NCBI GenBank assembly: GCA_021808985.1
Contig: JAKBAQ010000143.1
Coordinates: forward strand, 1 to 7,347
Direction: 5' to 3'
Length of the DNA stretch: 7,347 nt
Origin: Pseudomonadota bacterium
Lineage (GTDB): Bacteria > Pseudomonadota > Alphaproteobacteria > Acetobacterales > Acetobacteraceae
Below are positions 1-5,557 of the stretch, in pieces. The notes beneath the pieces are model-generated. The model saw nothing but the letters and a program-made list of their open reading frames with translations. It made no database searches and had not been told where the DNA came from. A program made the position numbers and the translations under genes. Within the stretch, counting starts at the first letter, position 1. Each line of letters opens with the position of its first letter.

Positions 1-1
1 C

Positions 2-55
2 ACGGGCACCAACCTCATCATCGATGGCGGCTACACCAAGCGCGTTCAGTTCTGA
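2..55 (+). CDS. SDR family oxidoreductase, C-terminal end only
   Basis: The last 17 codons of a gene whose start lies left of the window, ending in TGA at 53-55. The readable tail is TGTNLIIDGGYTKRVQF. The pattern T-G-x-N-L-x-x-D-G-G-Y-T at the extreme C-terminus is the usual ending of classical short-chain dehydrogenases/reductases, where the last beta strand and the tail close over the Rossmann core and the tetramer interface. NAD(P)-dependent oxidation or reduction of an alcohol/ketone follows from the family; the substrate cannot be read from this fragment. Two terminator-like hairpins follow directly, so it belongs to a separate transcription unit and is probably unrelated to the pigment genes. 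Confidence 0.8.
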   Translation, partial: TGTNLIIDGGYTKRVQF

Positions 56-63
56 AACGCAAG

Positions 64-90
64 CCGGCCGCATGCGTGTCATGCGGCCGG
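64..90 (+). terminator. GC-rich hairpin after the SDR gene
   Basis: A perfect 11-bp inverted repeat: CCGGCCGCATG at 64-74 pairs with CATGCGGCCGG at 80-90 around a 5-nt loop. It starts 9 nt after the SDR stop codon. Only a weak T stretch (TTCT) follows, so on its own it would be a poor intrinsic terminator. It may instead protect the 3' end of the SDR mRNA, or act together with the stronger hairpin at 115-151. Confidence 0.5.
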
Positions 91-114
91 TTCTGCCCAT
101 CCCCATCGCTCTAG

Positions 115-151
115 CCGCTCCGAACCCCAGGTCCGGAGCGGTTTTTTATTT
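115..151 (+). terminator. Rho-independent terminator
   Basis: CCGCTCCG (115-122) pairs with CGGAGCGG (134-141) around an 11-nt loop and is followed at once by TTTTTTATTTT (142-152). An 8-bp GC stem with a T-run is a classic intrinsic terminator. It ends the SDR transcript and insulates the chorismatase gene from read-through. Confidence 0.88.
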
Positions 152-175
152 TGTCCCCCACGCTCCGTTCAAACC

Positions 176-206
176 TTGACCGGCGCTCGCCCGATGGGGC
201 TTACTC
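176..206 (+). promoter_or_regulatory. possible sigma-70-type promoter for the chorismatase gene
   Basis: TTGACC at 176-181 matches five of six bases of the -35 consensus TTGACA and lies just after the terminator, where a promoter for the next gene is expected. No good -10 box follows at 17 nt; the nearest candidate is TTACTC at 201-206, with a long 19-nt spacer. Position and the -35 match are seen; promoter function is inferred and weak. Confidence 0.3.
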
Positions 207-223
207 GGCCAGTCTCCAAGGCT

Positions 224-240
224 CCCGCGCCATGCGCGGG
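224..240 (+). promoter_or_regulatory. leader hairpin upstream of chorismatase start
   Basis: CCCGCGC (224-230) pairs perfectly with GCGCGGG (234-240) around a 3-nt loop. Outer segments CGGCC (206-210) and GGCCG (244-248) can pair as well, giving an extended stem in the putative 5' leader. It ends about 19 nt before the ribosome-binding site at 259-265 and has no T-run, so it is not an ordinary terminator. A role in mRNA stability or translation is possible; chance pairing in GC-rich DNA is the alternative. Confidence 0.3.
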
Positions 241-258
241 TGAGGCCGGGCAGTCATT

Positions 259-265
259 GAAGGAG
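259..265 (+). promoter_or_regulatory. ribosome-binding site deciding a TTG start
   Basis: GAAGGAG lies 5 nt before TTG at 271. It is the only good Shine-Dalgarno sequence near the 5' end of the chorismatase reading frame and is the reason for preferring the TTG over the in-frame ATG at 304. Confidence 0.65.
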
Positions 266-270
266 CCGTC

Positions 271-1296
271 TTGCAAGCATCTCTCGCATTCCATGATCAG
301 CAGATGCCGCAAGCCCCCGGCGCCGATTTCGCGGTGCATTATGCCAGCCCCCATGCCGCCCGCCCGCTTCTGGCGCAATCGGCCCACATTCTCGGCGTGG
401 TCGGCTACGGTATTGAGCAGCCAGATTTTCTACCCCCGGACCGCCCATTCATCGCCGCCCCGCTGCGGCCCGCCGCCGGTGGCGCGATGCTGGAAATTTG
501 GACATCGCCTTCCCCCTGCCAGCCCTGCCAGGTTGGGCCTGTCAAAGGCGCCCATGGCGGCGGCCTCGCCTTCGGCGCCATCAAGCTGGATGAAACCAAG
601 AGCACCTCGCTGGAGGCCGCCGTCGAGGCGGCCTATTCTGATATTTTTGATTTCATGGACGGCGCCGGCTTCGAAACGCCGATCCGCTTCTGGAACTATC
701 TGACATCGATCACCAGCCACGACCAGGGATTGGAGCGCTACAGGCGCTTCAATATCGGCCGCCATCGCGCCTTCTCCGCCCGCCTGCGGCAACCGCTGCC
801 CCCGGTCGCCAGCGGCGTCGGCGGCCAGCACGGCGCTTCGATGATCTATTTTCTGGCGGCGCATGAACCCGCAGCGCCGATAGAAAATCCCCGCCAGATC
901 AGCGCCTACGCCTACCCGCCGCTGTACGGCCCCCGCAGCCCCAGCTTCTCGCGCGCATCCATTCATCGGCAAGGCGGTTCGCAAGCGCTGTTCATATCCG
1001 GCACCGCCAGCATCGTCGGCCATGAAACCCGGCATAGCGGCGACCTCCACGGCCAGATCGCCGAGACAGCCGCCAATCTGCGCGCGCTCATCAGCACCGC
1101 CGCGCAAACGGCCTCCGCGCCCCTAAACGGCGCCTGGGCGGTGAAAATATATGTCCACAACCCGGCCTATTGCCCAGCCGTCGCCCCCGCCATTGATACC
1201 GTCTTCGGCGCCAACTGTCAGCGCCTGTACCTGCGGGGCGATATCTGCCGGCCCGAACTGCTTGTGGAAATCGAGGCATTCTGGCGTTCAACCTAG
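271..1296 (+). CDS. xanB2: chorismatase, FkbO/Hyg5/XanB2 family (hydroxybenzoate synthase)
   Basis: A 341-residue cytosolic enzyme, the usual family length (about 330-350). Family members remove pyruvate from chorismate: XanB2 gives 3- and 4-hydroxybenzoate, Hyg5 gives 3-hydroxybenzoate, FkbO gives a dihydroxycyclohexadiene acid. Family signatures seen are NPRQISAYAYPPLYGPR from residue 206 and FISGTASIVGHET at 241-253 (the YjgF-like half). The C-terminal CRPELLVEIE at 326-335 carries a Cys and a Glu seven residues apart (C326, E333), the same spacing as Cys327 and Glu334 of Hyg5 as I recall them. This favours a hydroxybenzoate-forming type over FkbO. The start is TTG at 271, chosen for the strong GAAGGAG Shine-Dalgarno at 259-265, 5 nt upstream; the in-frame ATG at 304 has none. 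With the aryl-polyene genes nearby, its product is most likely the aryl starter unit, and it may also feed ubiquinone synthesis, as reported for Xanthomonas XanB2. Confidence 0.9.
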   Translation: MQASLAFHDQQMPQAPGADFAVHYASPHAARPLLAQSAHILGVVGYGIEQPDFLPPDRPFIAAPLRPAAGGAMLEIWTSPSPCQPCQVGPVKGAHGGGLAFGAIKLDETKSTSLEAAVEAAYSDIFDFMDGAGFETPIRFWNYLTSITSHDQGLERYRRFNIGRHRAFSARLRQPLPPVASGVGGQHGASMIYFLAAHEPAAPIENPRQISAYAYPPLYGPRSPSFSRASIHRQGGSQALFISGTASIVGHETRHSGDLHGQIAETAANLRALISTAAQTASAPLNGAWAVKIYVHNPAYCPAVAPAIDTVFGANCQRLYLRGDICRPELLVEIEAFWRST

Positions 1297-1364
1297 AACG
1301 ACGCGCTTATTCACCGCGCCTATGAATCATAATTCCAAATAGCCGCCCACCCCGCGTCACTCAT

Positions 1365-1395
1365 TAGACAGGGAAGCCCGCCTATGGCTTAATAT
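1365..1395 (+). promoter_or_regulatory. possible promoter before the halogenase-like gene
   Basis: The 147-nt gap 1297-1443 is more AT-rich than the coding DNA around it. TAGACA at 1365-1370 (five of six to TTGACA) and TAATAT at 1390-1395 (close to TATAAT) are separated by 19 nt, longer than ideal. No hairpin with a T-run follows the chorismatase gene, so the halogenase and glycosyltransferase may be transcribed both by read-through and from here. Weak support. Confidence 0.3.
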
Positions 1396-1443
1396 TACCG
1401 AATCATTTAGCGGCGGTTACATTGCAGGGGGAGGGGACAGCGC

Positions 1444-2766
1444 ATGCCACAGCTTCAGCCAAATGAGCCTCCCGCGGCGCAGACTGATTGTGACGTGTTT
1501 GTCATTGGCGGCGGCCCCGCCGGTTCCACCATCGCGGCGCTGCTGGCGGAGCGCGGCCACCGCGTGATCCTGAGCGAGAAAGACCAGCACCCACGCTTCC
1601 ACATAGGCGAATCCCTGCTGCCCCATAATCTGCCCTTGTTTGACCGGCTGGGCATCCGCGAGGACATCGAGGCCTCTTCGATCCAAAAGCATGGCATCGA
1701 ATTCGTCTCCCCCTACCACGGCAAAAGCGTCCGGTATGATTTCGCGAACGCCTGGGACAAGCGCTTCCCCTATTCCTTCCAGGTCCGCCGCTCGGTTTTT
1801 GATCATATCCTGTTCAAGAACGCCGCCGCCAAGGGCGCTGATCTGATCGAGGGCTGCCGCATCCTGTCGATTGATTTTCCCGAAAACGGCCACCCCGTCA
1901 TCACCGGCCGCGACGCCGATGGCCGTGCCCGCCGATGGACATCCGCCTTCGTCGTCGATGCCTCAGGCCGCGACACTCTTTTGGCCGCGCAGCTGCAAAT
2001 GAAGGAGCGGAACCCACGAAACAACAGCGCCGCCATCTTCGGCCATTTCAGCGGCGCCCGCCGCCTGCCCGGCAAAGCCGAAGGCAATATCAGCATCGTC
2101 TGGTTTGACCATGGCTGGTTCTGGTTCATCCCGCTCGCTGACGGCACAACCAGCGTCGGCGCCGTCTGCCAGGCGCCGTTTCTCAAAAACCGTGGCACGG
2201 ATCTGAACAGTTTCTTCGCCAGCATCATCGCCTCCTGCCCCGAGATCGCAGATCGCCTGAAGGATGCGCGGCTCGTGGGCGAGATCACCGCGACCGGCAA
2301 TTATTCCTACGGCGTCAAGCGCACCAGCGGCCGTAATTTCATCCTGGTGGGCGACGCCTGCGCCTTCATAGATCCGGTGTTTTCCACCGGCGTATATCTC
2401 GCGATGACCACGGCCTTCTGGGCGGCTGATGCCGTGGATACCTGCCTGCGCTCACCGCGCCGCGCCGCGCGCGTGCTCCGGCGTTACGATGCCGGCGCCC
2501 GCAAGCTTCTGGGCGCGTTCACCTGGTTCATCTATCGCATCCGCGAGCCGGCGATGCGCAACCTCTTCATGTCGCCGCGCAACGTCTTCCGCATGGAAGA
2601 AGCCGTTCTCTCACTGCTCGCCGGCGGCATTTTTGATGGATGGCCCATCCGCGCCCGCCTGTATATGTTCAGAACGATCTACTACATAACCAAATTCTCC
2701 CATCTGCGGCATCGGTTTTTCCCTCCCCGCGCGGCGGGCGCGCAAGCCGGGTCAACGGCCGGGTAA
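1444..2766 (+). CDS. FAD-dependent oxidoreductase, tryptophan-halogenase family (putative aryl-polyene halogenase)
   Basis: A 440-residue flavoprotein. The FAD-binding Rossmann motif VIGGGPAG sits at 20-27, followed by the FHIGESLLP segment (52-60) typical of halogenase-like enzymes. WFWFIP at 225-230 fits the WxWxIP signature of FADH2-dependent halogenases. The second FAD motif, VGDACAFIDPVFSTG, is at 302-316. K82 in QKHGIEF is a candidate for the catalytic lysine that carries hypohalous acid in this family; this alignment was made by eye. Flavin halogenases put Cl or Br on electron-rich aromatic rings using FADH2 from a separate reductase; none is visible here. Xanthomonadins are brominated and their locus contains a halogenase-like gene, so halogenation of the hydroxybenzoyl head is the likely role. 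A related dehydrogenase or hydroxylase without halogenating activity is the alternative. The ATG is preceded by GGGGGAGGGG at 1427-1436, 7 nt upstream. The glycosyltransferase gene begins 5 nt after its TAA stop. Confidence 0.85.
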   Translation: MPQLQPNEPPAAQTDCDVFVIGGGPAGSTIAALLAERGHRVILSEKDQHPRFHIGESLLPHNLPLFDRLGIREDIEASSIQKHGIEFVSPYHGKSVRYDFANAWDKRFPYSFQVRRSVFDHILFKNAAAKGADLIEGCRILSIDFPENGHPVITGRDADGRARRWTSAFVVDASGRDTLLAAQLQMKERNPRNNSAAIFGHFSGARRLPGKAEGNISIVWFDHGWFWFIPLADGTTSVGAVCQAPFLKNRGTDLNSFFASIIASCPEIADRLKDARLVGEITATGNYSYGVKRTSGRNFILVGDACAFIDPVFSTGVYLAMTTAFWAADAVDTCLRSPRRAARVLRRYDAGARKLLGAFTWFIYRIREPAMRNLFMSPRNVFRMEEAVLSLLAGGIFDGWPIRARLYMFRTIYYITKFSHLRHRFFPPRAAGAQAGSTAG

Positions 2767-2771
2767 GAGCA

Positions 2772-3545
2772 ATGCCGGCGCCTCAAGCCGCCCAGGCGGC
2801 GCATACCCATCTCGTCCTCATCCCCAGCTACAACACCGGCAACAAACTCTTTGAGACCATCGCCGATGCGCGCACCCACTGGCCATCCGTCTGGGTGGTC
2901 ATTGACGGCAGCACAGATGGAACCGGCGACGCACTCGCGCAACGCTGCGCGGATGAGAGCGCGACACGGATCATCCGCCGCGGCCTTAACGGCGGCAAGG
3001 GCGCGGCCGTGCTTGATGGCATCCGCGCGGCGGCGCGCGCGGGCTTCACCCATGTCCTGGTCATGGATGCCGATGGCCAGCATCCAGCCGCGATGATCCC
3101 TGAATTCATGCGCCTGTCCCAGCAAAATCCCCAGGCGATGATCCTCGGCATCCCCATTTTTGATCATTCCGCCCCGCGCATCCGCATCATCGGGCGGCGC
3201 ATATCAAACATGCTCGGCCGGGCCGAAACATTGAGCGCCATTGCCGATTTCCTGTTCGGCTTTCGCGTCTATCCCCTGGCCGCGCTGCTGGCCGTCATGG
3301 AGTCTAGCCGCGGCATGCGCGGGTTTGATTTTGACACCGAAGCCGTGGTCCGGCTGTCCTGGCGCGGCGTCCCGGCCATCAACCAGCCAGCCCCCGTGCG
3401 GTATTTCAGCATCGCCGAGGGCGGCGTCTCGCACTTCCATTACGGGCGAGACAATATCGCCCTGGCCCTCATGCACCTGCGCCTCGCCGGCGGATATTTC
3501 CGCCGCCTGCCCGGGCTGCTGTCGCGCCGGCTTAGCAGGCGCTAA
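2772..3545 (+). CDS. glycosyltransferase family 2 (DPM1-like)
   Basis: 257 residues, a single GT-A catalytic domain with no membrane segment. It opens with the nucleotide-sugar strand HLVLIPSYNTG (13-23), then VVIDGSTDGTGD (42-53), LNGGKGAAVLDGI (72-84) and the metal-binding acidic motif MDADGQH (98-104). This order is that of dolichyl/polyprenyl-phosphate mannose synthases and related GT2 enzymes. GFDFDTE (184-190) probably belongs to the acceptor-side loop. The basic C-terminus (RRLPGLLSRRLSRR) could hold it at the membrane surface. The ATG at 2772 was chosen because the frame extended further upstream would overlap the halogenase gene by 127 nt or more, and because a 5-nt gap with GTAAGAG just before it fits an operon. 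The sugar and acceptor are unknown; GT2 genes are found in many aryl-polyene clusters and may decorate the pigment or its lipid anchor. Confidence 0.88.
   Translation: MPAPQAAQAAHTHLVLIPSYNTGNKLFETIADARTHWPSVWVVIDGSTDGTGDALAQRCADESATRIIRRGLNGGKGAAVLDGIRAAARAGFTHVLVMDADGQHPAAMIPEFMRLSQQNPQAMILGIPIFDHSAPRIRIIGRRISNMLGRAETLSAIADFLFGFRVYPLAALLAVMESSRGMRGFDFDTEAVVRLSWRGVPAINQPAPVRYFSIAEGGVSHFHYGRDNIALALMHLRLAGGYFRRLPGLLSRRLSRR
3504..3541 (+). other. inverted repeat at the 3' end of the glycosyltransferase gene
   Basis: CGCCTGC at 3504-3510 is complementary to GCAGGCG at 3535-3541, with 24 nt between, just before the TAA stop. A second small stem, CGGC/GCCG, lies at 3556-3568. Neither has a T-run, so the convergent junction shows no clear intrinsic terminator on either strand. 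Confidence 0.3.
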
Positions 3546-3574
3546 CCCTCCCTCCCGGCCGCGCGCCGCTCACC

Positions 3575-4294
3575 TCAAGCCATCCCGCCATTAATGGAAA
3601 TCTGCTGGCCGGAGATATAGCCGGCCCGCTCCGAGGCAAGAAACGCAACCAGATCGGCAACCTCCTCCGGCCGTCCGGCCCGCTTCATCGGCACGAGCCG
3701 GTCGATCGCCTCCTTGGGAAACGCATCTTCGCTCGCCGGCGAGGCGATAATCCCAGGCGCGACGGTATTCACCGTAATGCCCCTGCTCGCCAGCTCCAGC
3801 GCCAGAGACCGCGCGGCCCCATGCAGCCCCGCCTTCGCCGCCGCATAATTGGCCTGGCCCCGGTTGCCCATGATGGCGGCAACCGAGGATATATTGATAA
3901 TCCGCCCCCACCGCGTGCGGATCATCGGCAGCAGCAGCGGCTGCGTGACATTGAAGAAACCGTTCAGCGACACGTCGATGACATTGGCCCATTGTTCAGG
4001 GCGCATCCCCGGCATCACCGCATCATCATGGATACCCGCATTATTCACCAGAATTTGGATCGGCCCGGCCTCCAGCAGCCGCGCCAGCGCATCTTGCGTC
4101 TCCCCGGCATTGGTCACATTAAACCGCACGGCCTCCGCCGCGCCGCCGCCCGCCACAATCTCGTCCGCCACGGCCCGCGCGCGGCCGGGCGCGCCATGCG
4201 CATGCACATGCACATAATGCCCCGCCGCCGCCAGCGCCCGCGCAATGGCGCCGCCAATGGCGCCGCTCCCGCCCGTCACCAGGGCGCGGCTCAT
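3575..4294 (-). CDS. fabG: 3-oxoacyl-ACP reductase, FabG-type SDR (ApeQ-like)
   Basis: 239 residues, a full-length classical SDR. TGGSGAIG at 7-14 is the NADP-binding glycine motif and NNAGI is at 84-88. The catalytic tetrad is N111, S137 (in INISSVAA), Y150 and K154 (in GQANYAAAK). The stretch ELASRGITVNTVAPGII (167-183) is nearly FabG consensus, and the tail ISINGGMA closes the fold. It should reduce the 3-oxoacyl-ACP made by the neighbouring ketosynthase to 3-hydroxyacyl-ACP in each round of polyene extension. Its ATG overlaps the stop of the dehydratase gene by 4 nt (ATGA at 4291-4294), so translation is probably coupled. It is the last gene of the minus-strand operon. Its place among polyene genes argues for a pathway-dedicated paralogue rather than the housekeeping FabG. 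Confidence 0.92.
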   Translation of the reverse strand: MSRALVTGGSGAIGGAIARALAAAGHYVHVHAHGAPGRARAVADEIVAGGGAAEAVRFNVTNAGETQDALARLLEAGPIQILVNNAGIHDDAVMPGMRPEQWANVIDVSLNGFFNVTQPLLLPMIRTRWGRIINISSVAAIMGNRGQANYAAAKAGLHGAARSLALELASRGITVNTVAPGIIASPASEDAFPKEAIDRLVPMKRAGRPEEVADLVAFLASERAGYISGQQISINGGMA

Positions 4295-4743
4295 GCGTCC
4301 GCCTCAAACACCACGGTCGCGCGGCCGCTCAGCAGTTCGGCCTCCCGCCGCATCAGATGAAAACGGTAGGCCGCGCCGCTGGCGTCGCCCATCAGCCGCG
4401 TCGCCTCGATGATCAAATCCCCCCCCGCCGCATCCAGCCGCCCGGTTCGCAACGCCACATCGCGCAGGCTTACCAGATACCCCCGGCGGGCCGGCCCGCC
4501 ATCACCGGCGCTAAGCCAGCCTTGCACGGCCATGGCCTGCGCCGCGATTTCGATGCCGCATGCCGCCCCGAGCGTCCCATCCGCCCGTCGCAAGGGGTTG
4601 CCCCGGTCCTGGTAGCGGCGCGAGAGGCAGCGCACCGAGACCTCATCCCAGCTCAGCACCTCGTCGAGCAGGCACATATCGCCGGCATGCGGTATCATCC
4701 TGAGGATCTGTTCGCGTTTGATGCTGGTCATATCATGCTTCAT
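4291..4743 (-). CDS. apeP: ApeP-like 3-hydroxyacyl-ACP dehydratase (hot-dog fold)
   Basis: 150 residues, one hot-dog domain. It starts with IPHAGDMCLLDEVLSWD (17-33), the characteristic opening of ApeP/FabZ-related dehydratases in aryl-polyene clusters, followed by NPLRRADG (49-56), GIEIAAQAMAVQG (63-75) and YLVSLRDVALR (89-99). H19 and E65 are the likely catalytic pair, by analogy with the His and acidic residue of FabZ. The product is a trans-2-enoyl-ACP; no enoyl reductase is seen, so the double bonds would accumulate. In E. coli, ApeP forms a complex with a second dehydratase, ApeI, which is not found here. The start is uncertain: ATG at 4743 gives an 11-nt overlap with the chain-length-factor gene, while ATG at 4731 (residue 5) has a weak GAAG six nt upstream and begins one nt after that gene's stop. 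Confidence 0.88.
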   Translation of the reverse strand: MKHDMTSIKREQILRMIPHAGDMCLLDEVLSWDEVSVRCLSRRYQDRGNPLRRADGTLGAACGIEIAAQAMAVQGWLSAGDGGPARRGYLVSLRDVALRTGRLDAAGGDLIIEATRLMGDASGAAYRFHLMRREAELLSGRATVVFEADA

Positions 4744-5557
4744 GAGAATCGGGTGAGGCCGCGAGCGGCGTCATGTTCAACATCAGCACCATATCATCCA
4801 AATAACCCAGGCTGATGCAGGTCTCCTCCCGGCGCGCCAGCGCCGCCAGCAGCGGCAGGCTCCGCGCCGCCGGCGTGCCGCGCCGCAGCCATTCAAGCTC
4901 CGGCAACCCCATGGCGGGCGGTGGGAGAGTCCCCGGCCGCAGCTCTAGCTCGATGCACGCAATGGAAGCCGCCGTCGGCACCGGCGCCAGCACCAGCGCC
5001 ACGCCGAAGGCCGCGGCCAGCGGCCGCGCGTCACAGAGCGGCGCCGGATACCGCACATCATAGGCAATCAGCGCCGCCGCCTCCCGCGCCGCCGCCGTCT
5101 GCACGGCGGTCTCGAGCAACCCGGCGGCGAAACTGTCATCATAGCAGCACAGGCTGGTCGATGCCGCGCGGGATTGGGTGGCGATGCTCCAATACCCCGC
5201 CGCCGCGTTATGCACCGAATTATGGAACCGCGTGGGCGAAAGCGCGCGGTCCGGCGAGGCCAGAACATGCAATATCTCGTGGATCGTATCGCCATCCCCC
5301 CCGGAGGAGGCGAAGACCACCGCCGTCCCGGCCGCATCACGCCTTGCCATGGCAAAAGCCTCGGCGCCTATGGCCAGCGCGATTTTCACAATCTGCGGCG
5401 CCCGCCGGCGTTCATTGGCCGGCAGCAGCATGCTCGCCGGAACGTTAATCGGCGCTGGCGCATAGTCGCCCGTCCCGGCCAGCACCGGGCGGCTCGCCTC
5501 CCAGCCATTCAGCCCCGGCCCGCACAGGCCGATCCCCTCGATATAAAAGCGGATCAC
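4733..5557 (-). CDS. chain-length factor / ketosynthase-like protein (ApeC-type)
   Basis: 274 residues from GTG at 5557. It resembles the N-terminal half of a ketosynthase (Ketoacyl-synt_2 type): YIEGIGLCGPGL at 5-16, NERRRAPQIVKIAL at 48-61, VFASSGGDGDTIHEIL at 81-96, SPTRFHNSVHNAAAGYWSI at 107-125 and the nucleophile-elbow region TSLCCYDDSFAAGLLE at 134-149. The C-terminal ketosynthase half, with its two histidines and lysine, is absent, as is normal for ApeC-like proteins. Such subunits pair with a true ketosynthase and set chain length rather than condense. The GTG start gives a 4-nt GTGA overlap with the ketosynthase stop (5554-5557) and an N-terminus matching the family. An in-frame TTG at 5584 would add nine unconserved residues. 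The neighbouring gene order (KS then CLF) supports a heterodimer. Confidence 0.87.
   Translation of the reverse strand: MIRFYIEGIGLCGPGLNGWEASRPVLAGTGDYAPAPINVPASMLLPANERRRAPQIVKIALAIGAEAFAMARRDAAGTAVVFASSGGDGDTIHEILHVLASPDRALSPTRFHNSVHNAAAGYWSIATQSRAASTSLCCYDDSFAAGLLETAVQTAAAREAAALIAYDVRYPAPLCDARPLAAAFGVALVLAPVPTAASIACIELELRPGTLPPPAMGLPELEWLRRGTPAARSLPLLAALARREETCISLGYLDDMVLMLNMTPLAASPDSHEA

Noticed and set aside
430..1107. A 225-codon open frame on the minus strand opposite the chorismatase gene
   Set aside because: It has Ala/Gly/Arg-rich, family-less sequence, no ribosome-binding site and lies wholly antisense to a well-supported gene; it is the usual shadow frame in GC-rich DNA.
1324..1406. 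Direct repeat GAATCAT at 1324-1330 and 1400-1406 in the gap before the halogenase gene
   Set aside because: Only 7 bp, asymmetric and placed too far apart for an obvious operator; such a repeat is expected by chance in an AT-richer gap.
1803..2300. A 165-codon minus-strand frame opposite the halogenase-like gene
   Set aside because: No recognisable motif; the plus strand here encodes the WxWxIP region of a clear flavoprotein.
2640..2771. A 44-codon N-terminal extension of the glycosyltransferase from GTG at 2640
   Set aside because: It would overlap the halogenase coding sequence by 127 nt and adds no recognisable sequence; the ATG at 2772 sits 5 nt after the halogenase stop and just before the first GT-A strand.
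3821..4360. A 179-codon plus-strand frame opposite the reductase
   Set aside because: It is antisense to an intact FabG-like gene, and its composition (His/Arg/Pro repeats) is typical of a complementary-frame artefact.
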